A stretch of 64,000 nt of DNA from Sulfurimonas sp. HSL3-2. Its GTDB lineage: Bacteria; Campylobacterota; Campylobacteria; Campylobacterales; Sulfurimonadaceae. The translations under genes were made by a program, and so were the position numbers. Shown here in pieces: positions 10,209-20,253 of this stretch. The stretch spans positions 1,550,001 to 1,614,000 of the forward strand of contig NZ_CP147917.1 in the NCBI RefSeq assembly GCF_039645965.1, in the 5' to 3' direction. Positions within the stretch are counted from its first letter, which is position 1, and each line of letters opens with the position of its first letter. Below the pieces are notes generated by a model. The model did no database searches. It was given only the letters and a program-made list of their open reading frames with translations, and was not told the origin of the DNA.

Positions 10209-10403
10209 TTATAGACCGTTTGCTTCTTTAAACTCGTTTGCTTCTTTTACAGCATCAACAAGTCTTTTACTTAGTTCCGGCATTCTATCATAATCCGTCC
10301 ATAGCGTATCTTCTACAATATCGTGTATCTCAGAAGCGATCTCTACCGCCATTCTTTTAAACTTTGCCAACTCTTTCTTTTTTTCTTTTATCTCTTCAGA
10401 CAT
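10209..10403 (-). CDS. Nif-associated Rop-like small helical protein (CCE_0567/DUF683 type)
   Basis: 64 aa, entirely helical, with the middle segment IASEIHDIVEDTLWTDYDRM followed by a second helix. This matches the short Rop-like proteins regularly found in nif operons beside nifX or ferredoxin genes (cyanobacterial CCE_0567 is the structural example). They form helical hairpins and have been suggested to bind metal through the conserved His; the function is not settled. Good ribosome site (AAGGAGAACAAA). It follows the feoA-like gene in the nifB operon. Confidence 0.75.
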   Translation of the reverse strand: MSEEIKEKKKELAKFKRMAVEIASEIHDIVEDTLWTDYDRMPELSKRLVDAVKEANEFKEANGL

Positions 10404-10450
10404 TTTTGTTCTCCTTGTGTTTATTTAATTTGCCGTTATCTTGGCGGAAT

Positions 10451-10675
10451 TTAGATTTTGTGAACCATTATCTGTGCAGCTTCATCTTTGCGAAGCGCTA
10501 TGAACGAACGATTTATCATAACTTGAACCGTACTTTTAAACCATCCGAAGTTTTTAATGCTTATATTCGCATTGCGTATCAGTCCGAGTGCTACAAGACG
10601 CTTTTTCAGTTCACCGCTTACATTGACAGTATCGATGACTGCCATCTCTCCTCTTTTCATCTCTAATAAACACAT
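10451..10675 (-). CDS. FeoA-family SH3-like protein
   Basis: 74 aa, with the FeoA pattern: GEMAVIDTVNVSGELKKRL, then ALGLIRNANISI, then a C-terminal strand AQIMVHKI. FeoA domains are small SH3-like beta barrels that help the FeoB Fe(II) transporter; stand-alone copies in nif operons are known and may support iron supply or assembly. No feoB is nearby, so a nif-specific role is more likely than bulk iron uptake (inference). ATG at 10675 follows ATAAGGAG. It lies 9 bp after the GNAT gene, within the nifB operon. Confidence 0.85.
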   Translation of the reverse strand: MCLLEMKRGEMAVIDTVNVSGELKKRLVALGLIRNANISIKNFGWFKSTVQVMINRSFIALRKDEAAQIMVHKI

Positions 10676-10684
10676 ATAAACTCC

Positions 10685-11512
10685 TTATAAAGAAAATGCG
10701 TAGATATTCTCAAAGTTGATATCAGTCGTCGTGCCTCTTGACATATGGACAAAACGCTGTTTACATTGAAAATGATACTTCTCATACAAGTCAACCACAT
10801 GTTTGACACCTAATGGAACGTCTGCGACAACTTTTTTCAGTCCTCTAAAATACAACACTCCGCGCATCATCTTTTCTGCTTCGTCATCGTGACCAGCACG
10901 AACCTGCCAAGGCCCTAAGTAGACATTGCGGGCATTGACGATACTTGAGTGTTGAAACCCGTTTGGAAGTGTAAGTTTTAAAGAGCTGTTTCTCTCCATC
11001 TCATCCAAAAGAAAATCCATTCTGTTTTCATGAAATGTCTCTTTGTCTATCGTTGCGATAATTGACTCGAAATTACTGCCGTCAAGCTCTTTTGCGTGAG
11101 CGTTGGTAAAATTAAAAGGCGGTACTTTTCCGACGTTGATATATCTTCCTACATCCATCTTAGACTCGAAACCGTATCTTTCAAAAAACGGTACCATGTC
11201 AGGATTTGCATGAAGATACAAACTGTTATATTCACTACTGACTGCACCTAGAAGCGTCTCAAAAAGACGACGGCCGATGCCCTGTTTTTGGTGGCTTGGC
11301 TTGATCATAAAATACTTGATCATGCATGAGTGCTCAAATTCAATGGCCATAATGGCACCCACAAGCTCTCCATTATCATAAGCACCGTAACAAAGGTGCG
11401 GAGAGTGCATCATCATAAGTTTTACATGGTAGCCGTCAAGCAACCAGCCCACATCCTCGGAGATAGTTACAAGGTCGCTTACATCAGCGAATTTAAGCCA
11501 TCCTATAAACAT
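10685..11512 (-). CDS. GNAT acetyltransferase, two-domain, in nifB operon
   Basis: 275 aa. The N-terminal half is a GNAT fold with the acetyl-CoA loop in IKPSHQKQGIGRRLFETLL (Q-x-x-G-I-G) and the closing PFFERYGFESK. The C-terminal ~130 residues form a second domain resembling the tail of YitH-type acetyltransferases (it contains VRAGHDDEAEKMM). It overlaps the 3' end of nifV by 10 bp, so it is translationally coupled to homocitrate synthase. Its substrate is unknown. It is a separate gene from the LRR-fused GNAT downstream, so the operon encodes two acetyltransferases. Confidence 0.85.
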   Translation of the reverse strand: MFIGWLKFADVSDLVTISEDVGWLLDGYHVKLMMMHSPHLCYGAYDNGELVGAIMAIEFEHSCMIKYFMIKPSHQKQGIGRRLFETLLGAVSSEYNSLYLHANPDMVPFFERYGFESKMDVGRYINVGKVPPFNFTNAHAKELDGSNFESIIATIDKETFHENRMDFLLDEMERNSSLKLTLPNGFQHSSIVNARNVYLGPWQVRAGHDDEAEKMMRGVLYFRGLKKVVADVPLGVKHVVDLYEKYHFQCKQRFVHMSRGTTTDINFENIYAFSL

Positions 11513-12615
11513 AGGCTTTCCCTGTATAAAGTGACTAACTCTGCATCATCAAGAACTCTTTTTCTTGATGTCACAATCTCACGGATGCGAGGAAGCAGAT
11601 GAGCAAGAGTATGCTTTTCTGCTACTATACCGAGCTGTTTTAAATGGTATAAAATCGTACCTGTTCCCGAATGTTTACCGATAGGGAACTCTCTTATGCA
11701 CCCTACTTCTTCTGCATCAAAAGGCTCATATGCCCTGCCGTTTTTCATCATACCGTCCGCATGGACTCCACTTTCGTGAGAGAAGATATGTTCTCCGATG
11801 ATAGGTGCGCTTGGCGATAGCGTCATGCCAGCCGCATTTGCTACGGTCATGGCGAGATTGCGCATTCCGAGTGAATCTATATGACGTGTCTGACCGTAGA
11901 GGTGTTTAAGTGCCATAGATATCTGTTCAAATGAAGCGTTACCCGCTCTTTCACCTAAACCTATAACTGTCGTATTGACACTGACTGCACCTGCGTCCAA
12001 ACCGCTAAGCGCATTTGCATTTGCAAGACCGAAATCGTTATGAGTATGCATCTCGATCGGCAGAATATCTAAAGAAGTAAGTGCTTTAATGTCGCTGTAT
12101 ATCTGTGTCGGTGTCATGATCCCGACCGTATCGCAATAGCGGAAACGGTCAGCTCCGAGTTCGCGTCCTAAAGTCATGACTTCCGTCATAAACTCTATGG
12201 AACCTCTTGAACTGTCTTCACCGCCGATACAGACAAACAGTCCCTCTTGTTTTGCCGCGATTATCGTAGATTCAAGTTCGCGCAGCATCGCAGACTTGTC
12301 GCCTGCAAATTTTACATCGATCAAGATATCCGAAATAGGGATAGAAAGATCTACTGCTTTGACACCACACTCAAGCGAAGCTTCAAGATCGCTCATCTTC
12401 GCACGGTTCCAAGTCATCATACGTGCATCCAATCCCAGTGAAAGAAGCTCTTTTATATCCTCTTGCTCTTTACTTCCCATAGCAGGGATACCGATCTCTA
12501 GTTCATCGGCACCGCAAGCTACTAGACCTTGTGCAATTGAAAGCTTCTCTTCTGTGTTAAATGCAACGTACGGAGCTTGTTCACCGTCACGAAGCGTAGT
12601 GTCATTGATTAACAT
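11503..12615 (-). CDS. nifV: Homocitrate synthase
   Basis: Condenses acetyl-CoA with 2-oxoglutarate to give R-homocitrate, the organic ligand of FeMo-co. 370 aa. Motifs of the DRE-TIM aldolase family: NDTTLRDGEQ (4-13), HTHND (190-194) with two metal-binding His, GLGERAGN (~218-225), and SHESGVHADGM near 280. The length is that of NifV rather than isopropylmalate synthase (no LeuA allosteric domain). Its place directly after nifB (4-bp gap) supports NifV over lysine-pathway homocitrate synthase. ATG at 12615 follows AAGGGAATTAACAAG. Confidence 0.95.
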   Translation of the reverse strand: MLINDTTLRDGEQAPYVAFNTEEKLSIAQGLVACGADELEIGIPAMGSKEQEDIKELLSLGLDARMMTWNRAKMSDLEASLECGVKAVDLSIPISDILIDVKFAGDKSAMLRELESTIIAAKQEGLFVCIGGEDSSRGSIEFMTEVMTLGRELGADRFRYCDTVGIMTPTQIYSDIKALTSLDILPIEMHTHNDFGLANANALSGLDAGAVSVNTTVIGLGERAGNASFEQISMALKHLYGQTRHIDSLGMRNLAMTVANAAGMTLSPSAPIIGEHIFSHESGVHADGMMKNGRAYEPFDAEEVGCIREFPIGKHSGTGTILYHLKQLGIVAEKHTLAHLLPRIREIVTSRKRVLDDAELVTLYRESLCL

Positions 12616-12619
12616 CTTG

Positions 12620-14038
12620 TTAATTCCCTTCTAATTCTTCCGGCAGATTGAAGTATTTTCTAGTCGCTTTTAAAACAGATACTTCTATCGGCTCATAAGC
12701 ATAACTTTGATCTGCGATAAGTCCCGCACGTGCCAGATCGTCCTGAGGACATCCGCCTATCTTAGCAGTAAGTATCAGCTTCACGTCTTTTAGTTTTTCT
12801 AGGATCGGTTCCATCGGGTTTGCACCGTCCGGTCCTGCACAGTACTCATAATCAAGTTTTCTGTGATGGATAAAACGGATACCCTTGTCACCCGCTTCAT
12901 AGATCAGGAACTCTCTAACAGAACCGAAGTGCTGGTTGATCATCCCCTCGCCTGCAGTCGTAACTGCTACAAGGATAGTCTGACCGTCAGAGCTTAGTTC
13001 CTCTTTCTCTTTACGTACACGCTCATTTGCTTTATCTAAGAAAAATCTGAACTCTTCGATCTTCGCTTGAGACTCTTGACGCGCTTTGATGTTGTAATGG
13101 TCTTCAAGATCATCAAAACTCATAGAGCTAAATACATCTTTAGTAAACTCTTGACCTCTGTCTTCACCGATAAGACCTACGGCATCCGCACGACATTGGC
13201 GGCAGTGCTGCATAAGTTTCATATCCATACCGCACGCTTCTTGAACTTCCATCTGTTGTTGATCAGTCGCACTAGGTACGCCTGAGAGTCCAAACGCAGT
13301 TCCGTGTTCAGGTTCAGAGATGATCGGCATGATGTTGTGTAAGAACACGCCTATCTCTTTTAGCTTTTTAGCGACTTCAGGCAGGTGTTTGTCGTTGATA
13401 CCAGGGATCAAAACAGAGTTTGCTTTGATAAGGATCCCGTTTTCAACACACTTTTTCATACCTTCAAGCTGACGCTCTAAAAGAATACGAGCCGCTTCTT
13501 TACCGTAGATACGTTTGTTGTTATAGAAGATCCAAGGATATATCTTAGAACCTATCTCACCAGTCGTATCCACACTGTTTATAGTAACGGTCACGTGGTC
13601 GATGTCGTACTTGACCATCTCATCTACGAACTTTGGAAGCTCCAAACCGTTTGTAGAGAGACAAAGTTTTAGATCCGGCGCTTTTTCACGTACCAGTCTA
13701 AATGTCTCGAAAGTCTTTTTAGGATTTGCAAGCGCATCACCGGGACCTGCGATCCCAAGTACGCTTAGACGCTGAACTTCACCGCCTACATACATGACTT
13801 TTTTCGCTGACTCTTCAGGTGTCAGTCTTTCACTTGTAACTCCCGGACGGCTCTCATTTGAACAGTCATATTTTCTATTACAATAGTTACATTGGATATT
13901 ACAAGCCGGCGCAACCGCCACGTGTATTCTCGCATAATGATGGTGAGCACCCTCAGAGTAACACGGGTGGTTGTGTATCTTGTCTTGAATATCTTGAGGC
14001 ATAAATGCTTCAGCTGGATTGCTTGAACTACAACTCAT
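12620..14038 (-). CDS. nifB: FeMo-cofactor biosynthesis radical SAM protein NifB
   Basis: Builds NifB-co, the [8Fe-9S-C] precursor of FeMo-co, by a radical-SAM reaction that inserts carbide. 472 aa. The CxxxCxxC motif is C46-NIQ-C50-NY-C53, followed by NRKYDC. Residues ~1-310 are the SAM domain; ~345-472 are a NifX-like C-terminal domain (VTTAGEGMINQHFGSVREF) as in the long NifB type. Cysteines in MQHCRQCRADAVGL (~290) are likely ligands of substrate clusters. ATG at 14038 follows AAAGGAGCTAGA. A strong -24/-12 promoter lies about 85 bp upstream, making nifB the first gene of a seven-gene operon running to 8354. Confidence 0.98.
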   Translation of the reverse strand: MSCSSSNPAEAFMPQDIQDKIHNHPCYSEGAHHHYARIHVAVAPACNIQCNYCNRKYDCSNESRPGVTSERLTPEESAKKVMYVGGEVQRLSVLGIAGPGDALANPKKTFETFRLVREKAPDLKLCLSTNGLELPKFVDEMVKYDIDHVTVTINSVDTTGEIGSKIYPWIFYNNKRIYGKEAARILLERQLEGMKKCVENGILIKANSVLIPGINDKHLPEVAKKLKEIGVFLHNIMPIISEPEHGTAFGLSGVPSATDQQQMEVQEACGMDMKLMQHCRQCRADAVGLIGEDRGQEFTKDVFSSMSFDDLEDHYNIKARQESQAKIEEFRFFLDKANERVRKEKEELSSDGQTILVAVTTAGEGMINQHFGSVREFLIYEAGDKGIRFIHHRKLDYEYCAGPDGANPMEPILEKLKDVKLILTAKIGGCPQDDLARAGLIADQSYAYEPIEVSVLKATRKYFNLPEELEGN

Positions 14039-14085
14039 TCTAGCTCCTTTATCTATATCTATTTAGGAATTCAAATGATCTCGCC

Positions 14086-14104
14086 TCATGTAGCTACAAT
14101 CATT
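14086..14104 (-). promoter_or_regulatory. 19-nt leader element shared by nifB and ferredoxin operons
   Basis: On the transcript strand the element reads AATGATTGTAGCTACATGA, containing the palindrome TGTAGCTACA. The same 19 nt occur at 26716-26734. In both places the element begins exactly 17 nt after the C of the -12 box, so it should sit at about +5 to +23 of the mRNA. It could be a protein-binding operator or an RNA element; the sequence does not decide. Confidence 0.6.
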
Positions 14105-14120
14105 TACTGTAAACGATTAT

Positions 14121-14135
14121 GCAATTGATGTTCTA
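14121..14135 (-). promoter_or_regulatory. Sigma-54-type promoter of the nifB operon
   Basis: On the minus strand: C-TAGAAC-ATCAA-TTGC-AT. The -24 GAAC and -12 TTGC are spaced as in the Campylobacter/Helicobacter sigma-54 consensus TGGAAC-N5-TTGCTT. Predicted start near 14109, leader about 71 nt. Confidence 0.7.
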
Positions 14136-14233
14136 GCACTATCTTGGAGATATACAACAAAAGAGTGACAATTTTGTATTTTTTGGAGAGTTACGTGTAA
14201 AGAGGAGTATTATAAATGTAGGTGAATAAAAAA

Positions 14234-14270
14234 ATCATATATATAAAGAGGTCTTACTCCTCTTTATCAA
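14234..14270 (-). terminator. Intrinsic terminator of the DUF4395 gene
   Basis: On the minus strand AAAGAGG (14265-14259) and CCTCTTT (14251-14245) form a 7-bp stem with a 7-nt loop overlapping the stop codon, followed by an AT-rich stretch and TTTTTTT (14234-14228). A reasonable Rho-independent terminator separating this gene from the nifB control region. Confidence 0.6.
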
Positions 14271-14979
14271 ATGCTTCTAGTTCCTTTTGATATTCTGCTT
14301 CCTCTAATGCTTTAAGTTCTGCATCACTCATCATCATGATTTTTATCTTTTTAGTAAGACTTGTTCTGTCAGGAAGTTTTGTCATATAGGCATACGCACC
14401 ATAAGTCATAACTAAAGCGGTGATGATAGCGATGGCTTTTTGTACAGGAGAAAATCTCTGTATAGGCTCTTTTACCCTCATCTCGCATACACCGCCGGGA
14501 CAGTTTGTAGCTTTCTCTTTTTTAAAAATGTTGAAAAGTTTACAACCCAGACAGATCGAAAAAGCGGCCTCAAGAAAAAGCAGTGCCATACAGATAAGAC
14601 AGACAAGTACTTTTATAGGATTCGGCTGAAAATCTATGACAAGATAGTAAAACATCGGCCATGCTAGTATCATCCCTAAAAGCCAAGCGAAACGTTTTTG
14701 TTCAGCTCCCACGTACTCAGGTGTCTGGTTTTGAACAAAGAAACGGCCCAAGAGAAGACTCGGAGCATATTTTGGCTTGATGACACGGATGGTAAAATCA
14801 AGTGCGAAGAAACTCACGAAGTACTCTGAAAATACTGCAGTCCCCAGCATAACACCGTTTGTCAGTCCTAAAAATGCTCCGACAAAGAGTATGGCAGCAG
14901 CTGCTCTCGCTTCTCTCTCATTTAAAACTCTGACATCATACCCGGGGACTTTCTCACCGTATGCAAATAATTCTTTCAT
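14254..14979 (-). CDS. DUF4395-family membrane protein
   Basis: 241 aa from the second of two close ATGs (14979), because GAGG abuts the first and is well spaced from the second. Four membrane segments are visible (~28-48, 50-70, 98-118, 122-145), then a Cys cluster (SICLGCKLF and NCPGGVCEM), a fifth membrane segment (~184-204) and a charged C-terminal tail. The first part matches DUF4395, which often accompanies thiol/sulfur or rhodanese genes. It diverges from the NifX-like/ClpXP operon and lies between two nif operons. Function unknown; the Cys cluster hints at redox or metal binding. Confidence 0.8.
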   Translation of the reverse strand: MKELFAYGEKVPGYDVRVLNEREARAAAAILFVGAFLGLTNGVMLGTAVFSEYFVSFFALDFTIRVIKPKYAPSLLLGRFFVQNQTPEYVGAEQKRFAWLLGMILAWPMFYYLVIDFQPNPIKVLVCLICMALLFLEAAFSICLGCKLFNIFKKEKATNCPGGVCEMRVKEPIQRFSPVQKAIAIITALVMTYGAYAYMTKLPDRTSLTKKIKIMMMSDAELKALEEAEYQKELEAFDKEE

Positions 14980-15042
14980 TATCATCCTCTATCAATACTT
15001 CTAAAATCACTTTTTTATCACAAAATTATATCTTTTTTTCCA

Positions 15043-15085
15043 TTTGGAATATAGTTTCAATAAATATTCCAAATCTTACATGTAA
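15043..15085. promoter_or_regulatory. Inverted repeat upstream of the NifX-like/ClpXP/NifS operon
   Basis: TTTGGAATAT (15043-15052) and ATATTCCAAA (15064-15073) are perfect 10-bp inverted arms with an 11-bp spacer, followed two bases later by the palindrome TTACATGTAA (15076-15085). The pair lies 66-110 bp upstream of the predicted -24 box at 15139, the usual distance for an activator site of a sigma-54 promoter. It could also act on the divergent DUF4395 gene. Confidence 0.5.
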
Positions 15086-15138
15086 GACATTTTTGTCCCC
15101 CTTTTGTAAGACTCTCCTTATCTTCGTAAACATCCATC

Positions 15139-15153
15139 TAGAACGCTATATGC
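15139..15153 (+). promoter_or_regulatory. Sigma-54-type promoter of the NifX-like/SIR2/ClpXP/NifS operon
   Basis: C-TAGAAC-GCTAT-ATGC-AAAT. Same core and spacing as the nifB and ferredoxin promoters. Predicted start near 15165, giving a leader of about 23 nt before the ATG at 15188. Confidence 0.65.
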
Positions 15154-15187
15154 AAATACCTCACTAAATTATATAAAGGCGTAGTTT

Positions 15188-15628
15188 ATGGAGATAGCGA
15201 TTCCCACTGACGATCAACATGCAATCTATCACGACAACCCATATACTGCGCCGAAATTCGCAATATATTCGATCACATTGGGCACTACTGATATATTTTT
15301 CTCACTAAAGGCCATTGTCGAAAACCCTTTAAAAAGACTCAAATGCAACAGTTTTGAAGACGATCAGCTGACATGCAGCTGTGATGAAGAGCGTGCAAGC
15401 AGTCTGCGACATATCTATGAGCATTACGCTTTAGTAGATGTCATAAGCGGCTGCAGCTATCTTTTGGCAAACCACTACTGTAAAAACGTAGTCAGAACGA
15501 TGGAGAGAGGCGGCATCATCGTCTACAAGATACCGCCCATCATCAAAAAGATAGATATGGCGATAAAAAACTTTTTAATAGGAGCTTCACTTGCAAATCA
15601 AGTACAAAACATACACAATGAGTCTTGA
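15188..15628 (+). CDS. NifX/NafY-family dinitrogenase cofactor-binding-like protein
   Basis: 146 aa. The start MEIAIPTDD and the end GGIIVYKIPPIIKKIDMAIKNFL follow the dinitrogenase iron-molybdenum cofactor (NifX/NafY/NifB C-terminal) fold, a small alpha/beta domain that carries NifB-co or FeMo-co. Unusual is the Cys-rich middle (KCNSF, LTCSC, SGCSYL, HYCKN), which could bind metal directly. First gene of the operon, with a sigma-54-type promoter upstream. It overlaps the next gene by 38 bp. It is distinct from the NifX at 27266-27643. Confidence 0.8.
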   Translation: MEIAIPTDDQHAIYHDNPYTAPKFAIYSITLGTTDIFFSLKAIVENPLKRLKCNSFEDDQLTCSCDEERASSLRHIYEHYALVDVISGCSYLLANHYCKNVVRTMERGGIIVYKIPPIIKKIDMAIKNFLIGASLANQVQNIHNES

Positions 15629-16106
15629 TGATATGCCTATTGACGTAGGATATGCATCAGAGAAAGTAAGTGTAAAAGACAAAGAGAACAACTCTCATAT
15701 ATTAGGAGGTCAAAACGGTAAGACTCAGCTTATCATCACTGCACCTTTTATAGATGAAAGTTTACTGGAGGAGCTTCAAAGTATAGAAAAAGAGTTGCCT
15801 GAGGGCGGTGTGCACGAAGTGACTGCCTCTTTGGTCTTAGCCCATGATTTAAAGGATGATTTAAATATGGGGAAGATCAAACTTTATATAGATGATAAAG
15901 AGGAGTTTAGTGATTTTTACGGTGTGAAACTCAGCGGTGAACCGTACGGCGGTGAACTGACAAAGGCGATCATACTTATCTCAAAAGACGGAGCCGTTTT
16001 TTATGATGATTTTAAAAACGATCTAGAGGATAAATTCAACCAGGAAACACTTATGCGTAAAATATACGCAGCACAAACCTGCTATACAGGAAAAGGATGC
16101 CATTAA
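15591..16106 (+). CDS. Thiol-peroxidase-like (Tpx fold) protein without the peroxidatic cysteine
   Basis: 171 aa. TTG at 15591 is taken as start because AGGAG lies just upstream; the ATG at codon 10 has no ribosome site. The layout follows atypical 2-Cys peroxiredoxin Tpx: VSVKDKENNSHILGGQNGKT-QLIITAPF, then later FSDFYGVKLSGEPYGGELTKAIILISKDG. Where Tpx has the active TGVC the protein has IDESLLEE, and no resolving Cys is present. The only two Cys are at the extreme C-terminus (CYTGKGCH), a possible metal or thiol hook. Peroxidase activity is therefore unlikely; a scaffold, sensor or chaperone role is possible. Overlaps the SIR2-like gene by one base (TAATG). Confidence 0.75.
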   Translation: MQIKYKTYTMSLDDMPIDVGYASEKVSVKDKENNSHILGGQNGKTQLIITAPFIDESLLEELQSIEKELPEGGVHEVTASLVLAHDLKDDLNMGKIKLYIDDKEEFSDFYGVKLSGEPYGGELTKAIILISKDGAVFYDDFKNDLEDKFNQETLMRKIYAAQTCYTGKGCH

Positions 16107-16936
16107 TGAATGAAATAATACAAACGATAAAAAAAGAGCTTAGAAACCAGACTACCGTGCCCTACTTCGGTCTTGGGATATTTGAAGGCGTAACAACTAA
16201 AGAGGGCGAAGAGATGCCTTACGATTCAGACTCGATGATACTCAAGATGAACAACGGCAGACCTATGAGCCAAAGACTTATGTTTGAGTACTCACGTGCG
16301 GCTATGCACTTAGAACAGCGCCGCGGTGTCGAGTACATCACTCAGCTTATGAACCATATATACACAAAAAGCTTTGAGCCTACATCTTTACAAAAAGCGA
16401 TCATCGATATGTCTCCAAGATATATCATAGACACGAACCGTGATACGAAGATACAAGAACTGCTGGCTTTTGAACCGCATTGTCTTATCATCGGTAAGTC
16501 TAGGATCATGGCTGATAAAAACAGATATGAAGTCTATGAGTACGATGTCGAGAATAAAAAATATTTTCTTGTAGAAGACGAAGTCTTGGATAACGCAGAA
16601 AAGATACTTTTCAAGCCGATGGGTTCGCCTCTTCCTGAGCCGAACTTCATCATCTCAGATGCGGATTATGTCGACTGGCTGACTGAAGCGATGGGCGGGT
16701 TTGCACTGCCTCCGATACTCAAAACATACAGAAAGACAAAAAAATATCTGTTTATGGGAACATCATTTGACCGTGATACGGATAGAATGGTCGCAAACGA
16801 GCTGACACTCGATCTTGAAGGCGGTTACGTCATAACAGACAAAGAGTTAGGGAAAAAAGAGAAGAAATTTATTGAAAAACACAACCTTGAGGTCATCAAC
16901 ATGTCACTTCAAGACTTTATCAAAGAATTTATATAA
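16106..16936 (+). CDS. SIR2-like domain protein in nif operon
   Basis: 276 aa from the ATG sharing its A with the previous stop; an ATG nine bases upstream is less likely. The pattern fits SIR2_2-type proteins: YFGLGIFEG near the start (degenerate Rossmann Gly loop), RYIIDTNRDTKIQELL in the place of the usual TTNYD motif, and KYLFMGTSFDRDTDRMVANEL in place of the GYSLRDPD motif. SIR2 folds bind NAD or ADP-ribose; members deacylate, ADP-ribosylate or hydrolyse NAD. The Gly loop is weak, so binding but no catalysis is possible. Sitting before clpP/clpX/nifS, it may mark or recognise nif proteins; that is inference. Confidence 0.7.
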   Translation: MNEIIQTIKKELRNQTTVPYFGLGIFEGVTTKEGEEMPYDSDSMILKMNNGRPMSQRLMFEYSRAAMHLEQRRGVEYITQLMNHIYTKSFEPTSLQKAIIDMSPRYIIDTNRDTKIQELLAFEPHCLIIGKSRIMADKNRYEVYEYDVENKKYFLVEDEVLDNAEKILFKPMGSPLPEPNFIISDADYVDWLTEAMGGFALPPILKTYRKTKKYLFMGTSFDRDTDRMVANELTLDLEGGYVITDKELGKKEKKFIEKHNLEVINMSLQDFIKEFI

Positions 16937-16947
16937 AGGATAAGAAC

Positions 16948-17543
16948 ATGCCAATGATTCCAACAGTAAAAGACCGTTCACCAAGAGGTGAAAGATATTT
17001 TGACCTTTTTTCAAAACTTTTAAACGACCGTGTCATCGTCATTACCGAACAGGTAGACGACCATATGATGGGTGTCATCGTATCTCAGCTTCTTTACCTT
17101 GAAGCTGAGGACTCTACTGAGCCTATCCATATGTATATAAGTTCACCGGGCGGTTCAGTGATGGCAGGACTTGCTATCTTGGATACGATGCAGCTTATCA
17201 GCGCACCTGTTCACACATACGCTATGGGTATGGTCGCTTCTATGGCAGCCGTACTTTTTACTTGCGGCGAAAAGGGTCACAGATATATGCTGCCAAACGC
17301 GGAGATCATGATACATCAGCCTTTAGGCGGGACATCAGGTCAGGCAAGCGACATCGAGATTCAGGCAAAACACATCATGAATCTTAAAAAAAGACTTTAC
17401 AAAATTCTTTCAAAGGCGACTGGAAAACATGTTAAGACTATTGAAAAAGAAAGCGATCGTGATAACTATTTTGAAGCAGAGCAGGCAATTGCATTTGGAT
17501 TGGCCGACACAATACTAAGCAGCACTGATAAAAAGGATAAATA

Positions 17544-17544
<1 letters not shown>
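16948..17544 (+). CDS. clpP: ClpP protease subunit, nif-associated paralogue
   Basis: Serine peptidase that forms the degradation chamber of ClpXP. 198 aa, the normal mature length. Catalytic triad: S98 (GMVASMAAV), H123 (IMIHQPLGG) and D172 (SDRDNYF). The handle and DIEIQAKHI helix are intact. The N-terminus (MPMIPTVKDRSPRGER) and active-site loop differ from typical housekeeping ClpP (GQAASMGAFL), which in Campylobacterota usually lies beside def, so this looks like a second copy devoted to the nif system. Overlaps clpX by one base (TAATG). Ribosome site AAAGGATAAGAAC. Confidence 0.93.
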
Positions 17545-19940
<2,396 letters not shown>

Positions 19941-19941
<1 letters not shown>

Positions 19942-20144
19942 TGCGTTACCTTATAGAGGTTCGCGTTGCGGATAAAAAGCCGCGACTTTTTCCTATTGAT
20001 GCAAAAGATGAAGAGGAAGCCAAAGAGCGCTTGGCTCTTCGCCTTCCCCCAAATGAAAGAGACAACTTCATTATTGACAGCATTAAAATCGATCCTAAAA
20101 GTCTTGTAGATAGCGATCCATACGGTATATTTACAGAGGAATAA
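19941..20144 (+). CDS. Small conserved-looking protein after nifS, 67 aa
   Basis: Not recognised. It starts at the A of the nifS stop (TAATG), so it is translationally coupled. MRYLIEVRVADKKPRLFPID is followed by an acidic/basic helix and DPKSLVDSDPYGIF. The shape (strand-helix-strand, charged) suggests a small partner protein of NifS rather than an enzyme. It ends the seven-gene operon. Confidence 0.75.
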
Positions 20145-20201
20145 ATAACTTTCTTCAGTCCACATGATGTATGAACATCCCCTCCTCTCTTCTAATTATA
20201 A

Positions 20202-20216
20202 TAGAATCAAAATTGC
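20202..20216 (+). promoter_or_regulatory. Sigma-54-type promoter of the 188-aa gene
   Basis: A-TAGAAT-CAAAA-TTGC-AT. The -24 ends in T instead of C (as in the nifH candidate), the -12 is perfect. Predicted start near 20228, leader about 26 nt. Confidence 0.55.
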
Positions 20217-20253
20217 ATTATTTGAGTTATAAATAAATCAAAGGAATAGTTCA

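Noticed and set aside
12176-12634. 152-codon open frame antisense to nifV
   Set aside because: Ser/Ile-rich shadow of the conserved nifV frame with no ribosome site.
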